A stretch of DNA of 64,000 nt. Source: Nissolia schottii. Taxonomy: Eukaryota > Streptophyta > Magnoliopsida > Fabales > Fabaceae. Below are positions 35,871 through 48,190 of this stretch, piece by piece. The stretch covers positions 267,955 to 331,954 of the forward strand of contig QANU01013744.1 of the NCBI GenBank assembly GCA_003254905.1. The letters run 5' to 3'. A model generated the notes under the pieces. The model was not told the origin of the DNA. It ran no database searches and saw only the letters and a program-made list of their open reading frames with translations. Within the stretch, counting starts at the first letter, position 1; each line of letters opens with the position of its first letter. The position numbers were made by a program, and so were the translations under genes.

Positions 35871-36462
35871 CCTTAGTTTCTAGAATCTGTTAAAACTCAG
35901 TAGAGTAAAACATATACTTAGTTTATGATTCTCTTATCCCTGCAAAAAGAAGTTGGAATCTTTAAACAAAAAACAATGTCCGATACATCCTAAATTGGTC
36001 ATTTGGCTACGGTTATAACAGAAAGATTAATATCCAAGTAGCTACAATGAATCAAAAACCTGAAGAGTGAAGCTAGCCCTTGGCAGCTGTTTGAGTGCTA
36101 CGAATTCTCATGATCACAATTTTACTAGGCTGCAACTATCAACTAAGGTTCGCAAGCATGGCGAACGAGAGTAACAATAGATATTGACTGATCCTACTAT
36201 CTTGCATCCTTCACTATTCGTACAACGCATGACAAGTGTGGCATGGAAATGTACATTAGTCTATTGCAATTTCATCTATTCAAGATTGAAGAAACACACT
36301 TCTTGTACCCCTTTGTGAGAAATCATAGCTAGATGACTGATCAAGTGGCATGATAGATGACAAATAAGTAATTGTTTTCCTCTTCAATTTCTTCTTTCCC
36401 TCAAGCCCTCTACAATGTATGCCAGGACTGATGAGTGTATGAACCGATGATATTGATTATGC
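35871..36462. other. DNA between the CACTA element and the EXO84 stop codon
   Basis: No separate gene. The right part should hold the EXO84 3' untranslated region (transcribed leftwards). Confidence 0.6.
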
Positions 36463-39400
36463 TTAGCCGGACGCGGTGGGGCTACCGCCCTCTTCCTCTA
36501 CACTGTCAAAGGCGGCTTTTCCAGTTAACATCTTTATAGCAATCTGAGAAACTTCAACAAACCACTCATCCTCTGGCAAGACACTGCCACAACCAAGGTT
36601 CCTAATTAGTATGAAGCAGTAGATAACAAGGATGGCAAAATTGATCAAACATGTAATTATACCAATATGATGCATTTCTAGACACAAATATCCCTTCTTT
36701 TTTTCTTTCAATCTGATTTTCTGTTGATATATAAATATGAGCATATACATTATCCACCACACATGTTCTTTATGCTAGACGTAGATAAATGTACCTGTTG
36801 GGATCTAGTCCTGTGGCAGCAACAGCATCAATAGCCCTACCAATGATGTTTTTAATAGCTTGATGCAGATGACGAGATAAATAACGGCCTTGGGATGAAA
36901 ATATCATCACAAATTGCATATCCAAATAAAGCTGCACAAATTATCGAATAGTGAGTCTAATTTTTTTTTTTTTTGAGTGATCCTTAAGCGCTATTAAATT
37001 TATGTATTCAATAAGTTAAACATAATCAACCTTACAAAATAGTTGTTGTGTGTTAAGGAATTCTCTTTGAGAATACTTTCTGAAGCTAGGTGTGCTTTTT
37101 ATTTTTTTTCAATTTCCAAAATATATCTAAATATTTTCACAAAGTTTCACTTGAATACCATCGTTATTTGTTACTAGTATTTTAAACTATTTGCATGTCC
37201 ATTTATCAATCATTCAACTGCTTTAAAACTTCACACGAATTCCATTGTTCGGACGTCATGTTGGGACACCAATATACAACATATTCTCACCGTATATTAT
37301 TTTGTTTGGATACACATGGACCTTGAGTACACACATTCACGTAAATATACCGTGTCTCATACTATGTCTATACATATCATGTTCAAAAAAACATTTCTCA
37401 TTCCAAATGCATCACAACATTACAATGAATACCATCATATTTTTCACTCACAAAAAAAAAAGACTCAAAGAATTCATCTTCAAGTGACTACCTGTTGAAG
37501 TCCAAGAGGACCCAAAGGTGTTGCCCCTGTCTCTACCTCTTCCCAGAAGGCTTGGTCATCAGCAAGCCACAGGATCACTGTTTCTGCGAGTCTCATCAAC
37601 AAAATAGTGGCAAACCTGTCCCTTCCCACAAACATATCTGTTGCAATGCTCGCCACTCGGCTAAGCTTTGCAAAAAGCTCCTGAACAGTAGTGCATGACA
37701 TGATAAAATGACAGAAAGAATCCAAAAAATATACTATGCAACATGCATGCATGCATCAATGCATCATGCATGTGTTTAAGTACTAAAAAGCATATTGAAC
37801 TGATTCAAAAGCATAATGTAGATAGCACCAAAAGGAAGCACCCTTTTCTTCACACATAATACCTGAAAAATGGGAGAAGGAAACCATTCAGGTTGCTGCC
37901 CTTGTCCCTCCATACCCAAATACATCAAAGCATTCAGGCGCGTATCGCCTTCTTCCGTGAAGATAAGCTCAAGGGCATGTTGCCTGCAGAAGCTATCTCT
38001 AAGGCGATCAACCTCACGCTGGAGTCTCTTCTTCAGCTCGCGCTGTTCAGGATGGCGCTGCTGCTTGTCTGATCCCTTGCTGTGAGAATCATCACCTCTT
38101 GTGCTGTGTGAGAGCTTCACAACAGCTCGCGGGAGCAGCTCATCTGCTAGCAGTATTGCGTTAGCCAGCAATGCTATCTGCTGTGCCTCGGTTTCGGCAA
38201 TCTTTACAATTTTGTGCCCCGAAGCTTCCAGGTTCTCAGTTACCACTGAGCCTGGCAATGCATTTATTAGCAGATTGATATAGGAGTTGAACACCTGCAG
38301 AAGGCCTTCAAATGCAAGACCATCCAATTGTAGGATTTCAAGCGGTCCTACATCTTCAAAAAGCTCCTGAAAAGAGATGTATTATTAAGTATATTGAAGC
38401 TCCTGCAAGCCAGGATAAGTAACAAGTAATCACCTGAACCATTGAGTTGAATTTGTGAGCGCTGGTGGAAAGCTTTGGCTGGAATGAATTTAAGTTGGTA
38501 AAAGAAGAAACTGGAGGGAGGCCTGAATTCCTGCCGCTTACCGGCGCATGATCAAGCAGCCAGTCATCGGCAGCGGCAAGCGCAGCACTGCTTTGTTCAA
38601 TTCTTTTGAAATTGGTGTTGAGTGCTTGCTCGACAATGGGCCTAAAGTGTTTGAGCAAGACAGGGGAAAGGGCCAGGCCATTGGCCTCCAACAGATAGCA
38701 GTGACTCATGCAAATATGAACACACTCAGATGCAGCTCTGAGGCCCCCTGCAGCAGCGGTTGAGGAAAGAATACGCTTCTTGAGGAGGAGAGCGAAACGG
38801 TCTGCCTGTCTTACAGCCCAAGTTACCAGCTCGGAGCTATGCGCAGGTTCTTCTTCGCCAAACACTGTCAGAGAGTCTGACGCTGCTTGTGAAATGGTTG
38901 AAAATACAAGCTGTGAAAGGGTGGCAGTGTATGCCCCAACTCCTCCATTAGAATTAGAGGTGCTGCTCATACTCTGCATGCTGCGACTCAACTTCCCTTG
39001 GTGGGCATTAAGTAGCAGCGTGTGGGCGCGAGGACCATCCCCGAGCTTTTTCAACGCCAACGCCGTTAGGCGAATCTCCGAGCTGCGAGTCGATGCCTGG
39101 CAGATGGTTTCTGCCAGCTGATCAGCTAATTTTTTCCTTTGTTCAGTGATGGCATCTTGCAGTGCCTGGAATAAGCTTGGACTCAGACTTTTCCCTTTAC
39201 TAATCTCTTCTGCCATTGTTTCCCCTTCGTCCAATGCAGCCATTGCTTCATCCACTCTTTTCTCTGCTAGTAGAACTTGGAGCGTTTCTAGAAATCCTAT
39301 CAGCCATTTTTCTGTCTTGGATAGATCTGTTTTTTCGCCCAGTATTTCGGCCATGTCCGAATCTTCTTTTCTAGTAACCAAGGAGCTAAGCTGACACCCT

Positions 39401-40807
39401 TCTGCTAAACCATGAACCAAAGCAGCCTGTGTTGACAGGAGGTTTCTCATGGATAGCAGCTCCCCCTCAAGATCTGAAATCTCTTTCGATGTGCTGCATA
39501 TTCAACATAGCAGAAGCAACCACAACAAAGTTACCTCAACCCTTTTGTCGCTAAGCTTATACCAAAGGATGCATAACACAGAAGTAATGGAATAGTTAGT
39601 GGCTAACACTCTGAGCCAAAAATACTACATGCTGTCCAAATATGCTTTGAAATTTACCCGTGAGTAACATTATTCATGGAAATGTAACCATATTCCTTTA
39701 AGCAAAATTCCCCTAACAATTTGAAAACATACATAGCAGCAGATATTTCTCAGCTAAGATATGAAAATAGCACTTGCAAACTCCATGAAGGTGAAAACAA
39801 ATTGTGTGCGCGCTCACCCACCGTATGAAGGCTGAGTAATTAGCAAGAACACTTCTTCGCATTTCTTCTGCAGAAGCCTTCTTCAGGTCAACAAGATAAG
39901 CGCACAAGTGTCTTATCTCCTGTAAACATCGCAAACCTTAATTGAATAGGAAGGCATAAAAGTGCTTACAGTCAAATGGTTTTTTTTACCCACAATAATG
40001 GTGTTAGCACTTGGCAAACTGTGTAACACATTGCATATGAACAACATAGCAGTACTAATTTAACTCCTGGGGGGATTACTTAACCACCAGGAATCTGGTT
40101 TGGTACCTTTTACTTTTACTAGGATAAATATTTTAAAAATGTTATTTCTACGCCAAGCACGGTATCGACACCAAGTCTCTTCTCTCACACATATCATTAG
40201 GTTCATATTCACATGTAATGATGTGTTTGTGAACCCCATAATATGGGTGAGAGGAAAATTTAGTGTCTACACCATGTTTCAAGTACAAATAACACTACTT
40301 TAAATATTTAGGGCTTTTTCATCACAAACTCGCTGGGTCTAATAGCATGTTCGGTTTCCTATTTGCGAATCTCCGAACCATAATGTAGATTTTAGAGTTT
40401 CAAACGAACGGGTGAGCACATTATAGATTATAAACAAATGTCTTTTTATTAATGTTCAAAAACATTTCCCAATAAGCTTACGCTATTTGATTCATGCAAT
40501 TTGAAGGCATGATCAATAAAAATAATGTTCATTTAGACATAACAACAAGTAGACCCGTACGTATGTTGAATTTAAGCAAATGCAAGGCATATTCAAACTG
40601 AAAATTTTTCATAGAGAGAGAGAGATTAGAGAGGACCTTCTCGTTCATGCTGCGGGATTTGGCGGCGACGTAGGCATTGGGATCAAAGGTGGAACTTTTG
40701 AAAACCTTGAGTTTGTCACTCAGTGTGAGATTGGCTTCAAGCTCTGCGGAGCTTCCTATGCTCGACGACGTGGATCCTCTTGGAGTCGCGAACGGTGTTG
40801 GATCCAT
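36463..40807 (-). CDS. EXO84B: Exocyst complex subunit EXO84 (B-like), 7 exons, 759 aa
   Basis: Exons in transcription order: 40807-40637, 39919-39822, 39493-38434, 38366-37863, 37680-37492, 36931-36795 and 36583-36463. Together they give 2280 nt, in frame, with GT-AG introns throughout. EXO84 is one of eight subunits of the exocyst, which tethers secretory vesicles to the plasma membrane in polarised growth, cytokinesis and defence. A Ser-rich N-terminus leads into 'KVFKSSTFDPNAYVAAKSRS' and 'KKASAEEMRRSVLANYSAFI', the N-terminal Vps51/EXO84-type helical region. 'ISDLEGELLSMRNLLSTQAA' follows, then the Exo84_C helical region ('CRQHALELIFTEEGDTRLNA', 'DMFVGRDRFATILLMRLAET', 'DPNSVLPEDEWF'). 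It ends with a Ser/Thr/Gly-rich tail. Length agrees with plant EXO84B (about 750 aa). The B assignment over A or C is by recalled similarity. All key blocks are intact. Confidence 0.95.
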
Positions 40808-40859
40808 TCTTGTTAGTTTTTAACGTATCTCTTCAATTGCGTGCGATTTTTTTTCATAC

Positions 40860-43015
40860 GAATGAATGATGAAAATGCAACTTCGCGGAAAATTGAGAGA
40901 GAGATGAAATCCTCTAAGCATTAGAGAAAGATGGATTTAGAGATACGCGAAAACATGCAGTGCCAAAATCACGTGGAAGAAGCTTTCATTTTTATGTTTT
41001 TTCCTTTTTCTTTTAGTTTTTAGTCTTCTCTATCTTTTTCACAATTTTATAGAATAAGAATTATGACATTTGTATTCATTTGGTAGGGATACCAATCACA
41101 TATAATTATTAAATCTGGCCCGTGGCTCAACCCAGTCATCTCATAAGGTTATTGGATTACTAATTTAATCAGTAAGTCACTGAGTCACTTATTGAACCGA
41201 ATATAATTAAATAAATACAATGAAATGACACAAATAATTAATAATTTAAATATTATATATATATATATATAATTATTAAAATATTATAACATAACAAATA
41301 CATATGATATGGTAACAAGAATTTATAACTCTTCTCTATGGTCATTTAAATGTCATTTGTGATAAAATTGAAAATTATGGATTTATTTTTAGTAAAACTT
41401 ATTGTAAATAATATATATTTGAATTAGTTTATCTTAACACAATAGAATTTATAGTGTAAAGGAGTGAGTACTCTTCCTTTAGGTGCCAAGTTTAAGTACC
41501 ATGTTTCACATGGGTCAGGCTGGTTCTCACCAGGTCAGTTTGCTAAGTAGCCATCGATTTAGAGATAAACTTTTTTTCAGTAACAAATATTGACCCCTTT
41601 ATTTATTTATATTTTATTCCCAATTTGATTTTATATCCCTCAGTTTACCTTTCATATTTTACCATTGTAATCGTTCTCTTCCTCACAGCACACACGACTC
41701 ACTCACGCTTTCCCTCCACCATCGCTGCCCTTCACAGATGTCATCCTCCGCCGACGCAACACCGCACCGAGCACGTGAAGGAGCACACGTTGGAGCGTGA
41801 AAGAGCTTGCACCAGATCTCATGGAGGAGCTTGCACAGAAGCTCGTAGAGGTGCTCACGAAGGAGCATTCAGCCAAGCGCGAAAGAGCACACACTGGAGC
41901 TTGCGGAGGAGCCCACTAAGGAGCTCGTGAAGAAAGAGGAGGCTAGACTTCTTGAGGAACATGAGCCCACGGGTACATATGTAAAACTTGGTTATTTTCT
42001 GAGTTTGCTTCCCATCTATGTTGCATGGAACAATAAATTTCTCTAATGATTCATATTCTAGAGTATGGGGAGGAGGTGGAATTTAAATCGATTGAATATG
42101 TGTTATGTTAAAAAAATTTCTATCATGGTTTCCAAGCGACTGCTATCACATTTCCCCTCCTATACTGCTACCACATATATCCCTTCCTATTAGTAAGAAA
42201 TAAGAAATTATTTTAGCAACGGAGATGACTAACGAGTTTCCTTTTTTGCTCATATGTTTGTTTGGAACGGGTGGGTTATTTATTATCTGTGTGAAATGTT
42301 GTGACATTTAGGATGGAATATTCATATATTTGGTTTAATCATTTTAGGTTATGGTACAAAGCCTCAATTTTGTTCAAGGATATCCCCAATTGGAGAATAT
42401 ATCTACAACTTTAAAGAGAAAAACAAATTGCTCTAATGATTTATATTCTTGGTTTTTTTGCTACAACATACTTTTGTTTAAATGTTTTTATTTGAATGTT
42501 TAAACAGAGAGAGATAGGAAGGAAATTATTGATGATTTAGCATACCTTATATTGATTAAAATGGCATGTAGAATAATGGGAAAATGCATATTCATACTAC
42601 TTTAATTGTAGAGTATGATGCCTAAGCTTTTTCAGTAACCTTGAACATCTTTGAAGCCTATTTTCTCAGAAAGATCAAGCCATTCATTACATATTGTGCT
42701 CCAGCCAGGTAACATCTTATATATCCTAGTTTGGAAGCTTAGGAAATGAATGCTTTTAATTGCTATGTATGAACTACCATTATTTTTTCCTCAATTTATG
42801 GTTACTCTAACTATGATTTCAAGTCCGATCAGGTCATTTTGTGCATGTTCTTTGTCTATTCTTTGAAAAGTATTTTGTAAATTTCTTTGTTTTGTTTGAT
42901 AATGTTACAGAATATGGACATGCGTCAGTCTTGTAGTTGAATGTATTAGCTTAGGTCAGGTCGAAAGGGGTATCATGATAAATTTCTACTGGGAAGAGGA
43001 ATTTGTCAATTTTGC
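40860..43015. other. EXO84 upstream region and unassigned DNA
   Basis: A TATA-like word (minus strand TATAAAA at 41051-41045) lies about 240 bp upstream of the EXO84 ATG and may be its promoter. A GC-richer patch at 41690-41950 contains repeated 'gagcttgc'/'gagctcgtg' words that give Glu/Lys/Leu-rich peptides in shifting frames ('VKELAPDLMEELAQKLVEVL'). It may be the 5' part of the neighbouring CACTA relic, but I cannot assign it. (AT)n lies at 41252-41272. Confidence 0.4.
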
Positions 43016-43309
43016 ATGCCAACACATTTGGGAAATGAAAAAATTAGATGTCCTTGTTCTAAGTGTAGAAATATGAATTATATTACCCCTGATGATGTTA
43101 GAATTCATCTTTATACAAAAGTATTTGTACCTAATTATTGGTATTGGACATGCCATGGAGAAATTCGCTCAGGTTTGCCTAGAGTATTTAATACTCAATC
43201 TAGTACATCCACCTCGGCTGAAACTGGAAACCATGAACACTTAAGTAGATTTGAGGAAATGGTTTATGATGTTGTTGGTTCGGAAGTCAGAATGCAGTAT
43301 AATCAATAG
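43016..43309 (+). pseudogene. CACTA transposase-associated domain (TNP2 N-terminus)
   Basis: The frame reads 'NEKIRCPCSKCRNMNYITPD', 'VRIHLYTKVFVPNYWYWTCH' and 'GE', the zinc-binding transposase-associated domain at the start of plant TNP2 proteins ('RCPCxKC...V..HL...GF...Y..W..HGE'). The true N-terminus ('EEEFVNFACQH') lies just upstream in another frame, so a frameshift separates them. A stop follows at 43307. Confidence 0.85.
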
Positions 43310-44630
43310 GTAGAGGAGTCTCCAAATGCAGAAGCTAAAAAATTTTATGATTTATTGCATGCAGCAAAAAAACCCTTGTGGCCAGGATGTGTTGATCACA
43401 CTGAATTATCTACTGCCGTTAGATTATTACAAATCAAGTAAGAGGGAAACATGTCTCAACGATCTTTTAATCAAATGTTGGCACTCATGAGAGAGACACA
43501 TCCTCCACATAATCTAATCCCTCAATACTTTTATAGGACTAAAAAAAATAGTTTCAAAACTTCGTCTTACTGCAATAAAGATCGATTGTTGTGTTAATGG
43601 CTGCATGTTGTTCTACACTAAAGAGTGCAAGGCATTAGAAGGATGTAACTTTTATAGTGCATCACTATATAACTTGAAGAAAGTTGGTCAAAGGAAACAC
43701 AAAGAAGTACTTGTGAAAACAATGCACTACTTACCCCTCATCCCTGGGCTAAAAAGATTTATTCTTCAATGAGTTCTGCTCCGTATATGAGATGACACGA
43801 TGAAAATAGAAGAGAACTAGGATTGGTGTGCCACCCATCAGATGGAGAAGCTTGGAAACACTTTGATCCTAGTTATCCAAATATTGCAGTTGAGCAGAAT
43901 AATGATAGAGGTGAAGATGAGACAATCCAACCAACTTTGAGTGTATTCAATCATTCTGGTCGCAACTGAAACTTGATATTTTAGTGATAGAGAATTAGCT
44001 GTTGCACATTTAATGTCCTACTCATTTTGGTTTAATTTGTTCTTTTCACATTAATTGACATGTCTATAATATTGTTGTGAATTTTAGATATTTTGTGCAA
44101 TATTTGGAAGCAACTAATCCAAACATCAATCAAGTCAATGTCGATGCTTAGGATAACATCTGAATTTCCAAGTTGGTTTGAGAAATACGTGAGTCTATTA
44201 TCAAATTTTTTTTATTTCTTTGTGAATTAATGGATGCACATTATTCATCATAATTATAGCGAGTTTATTTTCTCATTGCTAGGTTCATGATAAAAAAAAA
44301 TTGGCGTTAAATAAAATTTTGTACCACTTAGCATGGGGCCCAAAGTACTTGGCCTGTTTAATTTGTCAATGGGTTTAAATTTCAAACTGAAGAATGGAGC
44401 ATTGATAAAAAAAATTATCAATTGTGGAGGTTGTGTTAAGGGTGATGACCATGGAAATGAAGAGAATTATTATTATGGTGTCATTAAAGAGATTATGCAA
44501 TTAGAATACCTCGAAGAACCAGGGAAACAATTAATATTGTTTTAACTGTGAATGGTTTGATGTTGCACTCAATCGCGATTTAAAGATTCACAAACAATAT
44601 GGCATTGTGGAGGTTAATCATAAAATACAA
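43310..44630 (+). pseudogene. CACTA TNP2 transposase body and DUF4216 start, decayed
   Basis: Translation past the stop continues the protein: 'EESPNAEAKKFYDLLHAAKK', 'PLWPGCVDHTELSTAVRLLQ', a stop, then 'NMSQRSFNQMLALMRETHPP', 'NGCMLFYTKECKALEGCNF' and 'CHPSDGEAWKHFD', all in the order of TNP2. The catalytic core after 'HFD' is mostly missing. From 44333 the DUF4216 region appears ('NCGGCVKGDDHGNEENYYYG', 'VIKEIMQLEYLEEPGKQLIL', 'KQYGIVEVNHK') and stops at the insertion at 44631. There are multiple stops and frameshifts, so the element is dead. Confidence 0.85.
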
Positions 44631-46763
44631 TGTTGATTCAATTTGTAAAATCAAAATATGATGACAAACATAATATGAACCTTTTAATGTGTATGTTAGT
44701 GTTTCAAGATTAATATTGTTTTAGATCCAGAATTTGTTTAGAAGCTAACTCAGCCCAAGCTTGGTGATTGATATAAGTGGACAAAAATAAAGAGGCAGCT
44801 AAAGTCCATATATTATGGTCCAACAAGGAGTCCATGAATCCTCAAATTTATAAGGTCAAACTCGTGTTAAAGAAAGACAAAACTGAAGCAGCCCAATAGA
44901 TTGGCCCAACAAAATTTGAGAGAAGAAGCCATCAGCTTTGTTTTGGAGCAAAGAAAAATAAAAGGAGAAGAAACCAAGAAGGGCTAAATTCAAAATTATC
45001 CACTCATAAGTGAAATCAGGAAATCAAAGATTCTGGATACACTAGAAAGCTCATATTAAGGGGGAGCAAATCAGCCAAAAGAGGATGAATTAAATTTATT
45101 AGCAAAATCATCTCCTCTTGTCCCAATTTAGTTGTTATTATATCACAAGGAAAATAAAGAAAGAAAAGGACTATGGACACAGCAGATCACGTAAAGAAAG
45201 CATGGTCTGAAATTTGTCATCAATGTTTGACTTGACAAGATGGGACAAATGAGAAATAAAAGGAAACACAAGTCTCCATACTCTGACAAAGCAAAACTTT
45301 AGGTAGCAAAAGCAAAGAAATAAATATATATGATTTTAAAGAAGGATTATGTACACACCACCCTCATAAGCAAGAAAGGAAAATACATATTCTCCATATG
45401 CTGACAGATAGAAAGAAAGAGAGGTATCAACGCTTAAAAGAAAAAGATCTTCAACACAAGGAAATAAGGCTGTCAACATTTATTGGATGGAAGATTGGAA
45501 GCAAGCAAGATTATGTCCTCATCTGATGGAAAGACAGAGAACTATTCGACATAGCTGGACTTCATTAGAAAAGGAAACAATAATTTGAATAAAGAAAAAT
45601 AAGGGAAGCACAAATCTTGCTACTCCATCAGCTAAAGTCAAAGAAAAAGGAAGAAAGGGATATGGACCTATGACAAGCTAAAAAGGAAGAAAGAGAAATA
45701 CATTTATGAAAAGGAAGAAAGAGAAACAAATCAAGTGGCAAAGAAATAGAAAGCTATCAAGTACAACCTTTCTTCAAGAAACCTTCCATATACAAAAAGG
45801 CTATAATGTAGCTATGAGTGAAGTAAATGGAATAGGACAAAGAAATGGAAAGCAATTTTTTTTTTGTAATGAAACAAAAAAAAAAAATCACATGTAGAAG
45901 CTCACAAAAAGGAAGGCTGGAAGTGATGGATGCAACAAAAAAATAGAAAGCAAAAATCATGAAACAAATGGTCTCCTTCCAACGGTCAAAGAGACACACG
46001 AAGGTGATGGATGCAAATTTGGAAAAATAATATTCATGGAGCAAGAAGTTCTCCTTACAACGGTTAAGAGAGAAAAACATCAAGATGATTGAAGACAAAA
46101 GAAGAAAGGACACAAGTTATGGCAAGAAAGAATGACAAAAACAAAGGAGCTAATCTCGAGCTTCAATACTCAAGGGTCAAGCATAAAAGAGTCATCCCTC
46201 ATCACTGAGAAAGCAAGACACTAGAGCAAAGACCATCAGTGATATTCCTTCTCAAGAGCTTCACATACAAACTTCTCTGATTATTTTGGTTTATACTCTG
46301 ATTTGAAGTTTTGAGTGTCTTCATTGTTTTGGAAAATATTTATCATTTGAGATTTTTCCTTGGCGAGTAACAAAGAGCTTGAGAGAAAGGTTTTGTTTCA
46401 AGTTTCTGTTTTGATTTGAGAGTTCCTGAGTGAAAGGAACTATTGGTTTTTGTACTTGAAATTTGTGTGAAAGAAAATTGGTTTTGGCGTTTGAAGAACT
46501 GGACGTAGATTCCTATTAAGGAATCGAACCAATATAAATCCTTGTGTGAATTTTCTTTTCCCTCTATCTTTTACATTTTATACTCTTCAAATAAATTCTG
46601 TTTTCATTTTAAAGAAATTGAGTTTTTCAGAAAACTTGTCGATCTCCCAGAAAACAAGGAGATATCTCCTGAAATTTTAGGAGACAACTTTAAAGAAAAG
46701 TAAATTTTTCGAAAACATTTGTTTAGATTCAACTCCCCTTCTCTAAGCCACACAAAACCATCA
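44631..46763. mobile_element. 2.1-kb TG...CA element with TACAA target duplication
   Basis: The block starts TGTTGATTCAATTTG and ends CACAAAACCATCA. TACAA flanks both sides (44626-44630 and 46764-46768). Removing it and one TACAA rejoins the DUF4216 reading 'VNHKIQYSKYDPFIFAKNAI' without a break, which proves the insertion. No open frame of note is inside. The TG/CA ends and 5-bp duplication indicate an LTR-retrotransposon product. A solo LTR of a long-LTR Copia type (SIRE/Maximus) is my best guess; a non-autonomous internal derivative is the alternative. Confidence 0.85.
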
Positions 46764-47031
46764 TACAATATTCAAAATATGATCCCTTCATATTTGCAAA
46801 GAATGCAATTCAAGTGTATTATGTCCCATATCCACACAAAATAAAACAAAAAACTGATTGGTTGGTTGTCATCAAAACCAAACCAAGATGCACAATTGAT
46901 GATCGATACACAACGATGCGACAAATGTTGTGGGTTTTGTGCCCAATGATTAGCCACCTGGACCCCTTGATAGATGAATAATGGGTATGTAATGAGGTAG
47001 AAGTGAATGTGAGTCACATTCAAGATGTTAA
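46764..47031 (+). pseudogene. CACTA DUF4216 region, continued
   Basis: Resumes the domain interrupted at 44631: 'YSKYDPFIFAKNAIQVYYVP', 'YPHKIKQKTDWLVVIKTKPR', later 'NEVEVNVSHIQDVNV'. The typical family wording is 'DPFVLA.QA.QVYYLPYPS...K..WWVVIKTKPR'. It is then cut by the insertion at 47032. Confidence 0.85.
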
Positions 47032-47821
47032 TGTTAAGAATAATATATATTATGTTTGATTTGATTTGATTTGATTGTGATTTGTTTTTGACCGTTGTGT
47101 TTTGGCCGTTGTGTTTTCAACCTATAAATAGGCTCACATACTATTGTAAATCACCTCAGATAATATAATTGTTATTTCTCTGTTTTCTCTCTCTCCTATA
47201 TTTTTTCAGTGCCCCATTTATGAAGAACTCCGAGCGTGTCCTTGACATCTGACGCACCGCCTCCCTCACCTCGGACTTCCACCTCGACCGCATCGCCCTC
47301 TCCATCATCGTCTCCAAGCTCTCATCTTCTTTGACAAAGTTGCTGGTGGCGACTCCTCCGAAGTCTCCGTATGTTGCCTGTCCCTGCCTCTGTGCAATCT
47401 CTGATGTTGCCTAACGTTGCCTCTGTGCAATCCCCATATGCTGCTTATCGCTGCCTTTGTGCAGTCTCCGATGTTGCCTAACGTTTCCTCTGTGCAGTCT
47501 CTGTATGTTGCCTATTACTGCCTCCGTGCAGTCTGCGATGTTGCCTATTGCTGTCTATGTGCAGTCCCCGATGTTTTCCGGACAAGTCCTTGGCACAACT
47601 CTTTTTCCCTTAACAACCTTCGCTTGTGACAAGCTGAAAGCTCACTGAGCTTTAGCTTGAGGGAGGATGTTAAGAATAATATATATTATAGTTGATTTGA
47701 TTGTGATTTGTTTTTGGCCGTTGTGTTTTCAGCCTATAAATAGGCTCGCCTTCTATTGTAAATCACCTCAGATAATACAATTGTTATTTCTCTGTTTTCT
47801 ATCTTTCTTCTATATTTTTCA
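47032..47821 (+). mobile_element. TRIM-like miniature LTR element (about 790 bp)
   Basis: Two direct repeats bound it: 47032-47208 and 47668-47821. Both start TGTTAAGAATAATATATATT, contain 'cctataaatagg' (TATA box) and end in 'tttttca'. The right copy is preceded by 'agcttgagggagga', a Copia-style polypurine tract. The internal part is about 460 bp and has no retroviral protein; it carries six or so copies of a 33-34-bp repeat. The match between the repeats continues for about 12 bases past CA, and no target duplication was found (GTTAA left, GTGTC right), so the exact end is open. It interrupts the C-terminal part of the CACTA transposase relic. Confidence 0.75.
47365..47575 (+). repeat. 33-34-bp tandem repeat inside the TRIM-like element
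   Basis: Units resemble 'gtctccgatgttgcctaacg' + 'ttgcctctgtgca', repeated about six times with base changes and one-base length changes. Confidence 0.88.
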
Positions 47822-48037
47822 GTGTCCCATTTATCTGTTTCTCCACGATGTTTAACACAAGATGACGAGGAAGATGAAGACAAAGAAGAGAATGGAGGAG
47901 ATGAAGATGAAGACGAATTTGATTTTGACAATGATTTCAAAAATGACATTGAAGATGTTCAACTAGATGAATTGCTTGATGATGATGAGAGTGAGGATGA
48001 CAATGATGATGGTAACAATGACGATGATAGTGATTAG
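47822..48037 (+). pseudogene. Acidic C-terminal tail of the CACTA transposase
   Basis: The frame is almost entirely Asp, Glu and Asn after 'CLTQDDEEDEDKEENGGDED' and ends GNNDDDSD and a stop. Such acidic tails are usual at the end of TNP2/DUF4216 proteins, and the position right after the interrupted domain fits. The first residues come from the TRIM junction. Confidence 0.65.
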
Positions 48038-48190
48038 TCTTTCTATTTTTCCTTAATTTGTTGTAAAAGGTAAATTTATTGCATTAGTGTATTCTAATTA
48101 TGAAGGCTAAGTTGTTGCTATTGTTGTTATATTTTGATTATGTTCGTATGTTTTATTTGACTAACTAATTAATGTTGCATTTAATTGTAG

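Noticed and set aside
36001..36462. A further EXO84 exon downstream of the stop
   Set aside because: The stop at 36463-36465 follows a Ser/Thr/Gly-rich tail typical of the family end, and no further conserved reading is present.
38548..39394. Plus-strand frames across the EXO84 exon
   Set aside because: They are antisense shadows of the confirmed EXO84 coding exon.
41095..41530. Possible non-autonomous element with 'ggcccgtggctcaaccc' and 'gggtcaggctggttctcacc'
   Set aside because: No matching ends or target duplication could be found by eye.
41683..41940. Glu/Lys-rich coding-like patch
   Set aside because: The readable words shift between frames and no family is recognised; kept only as unassigned DNA.
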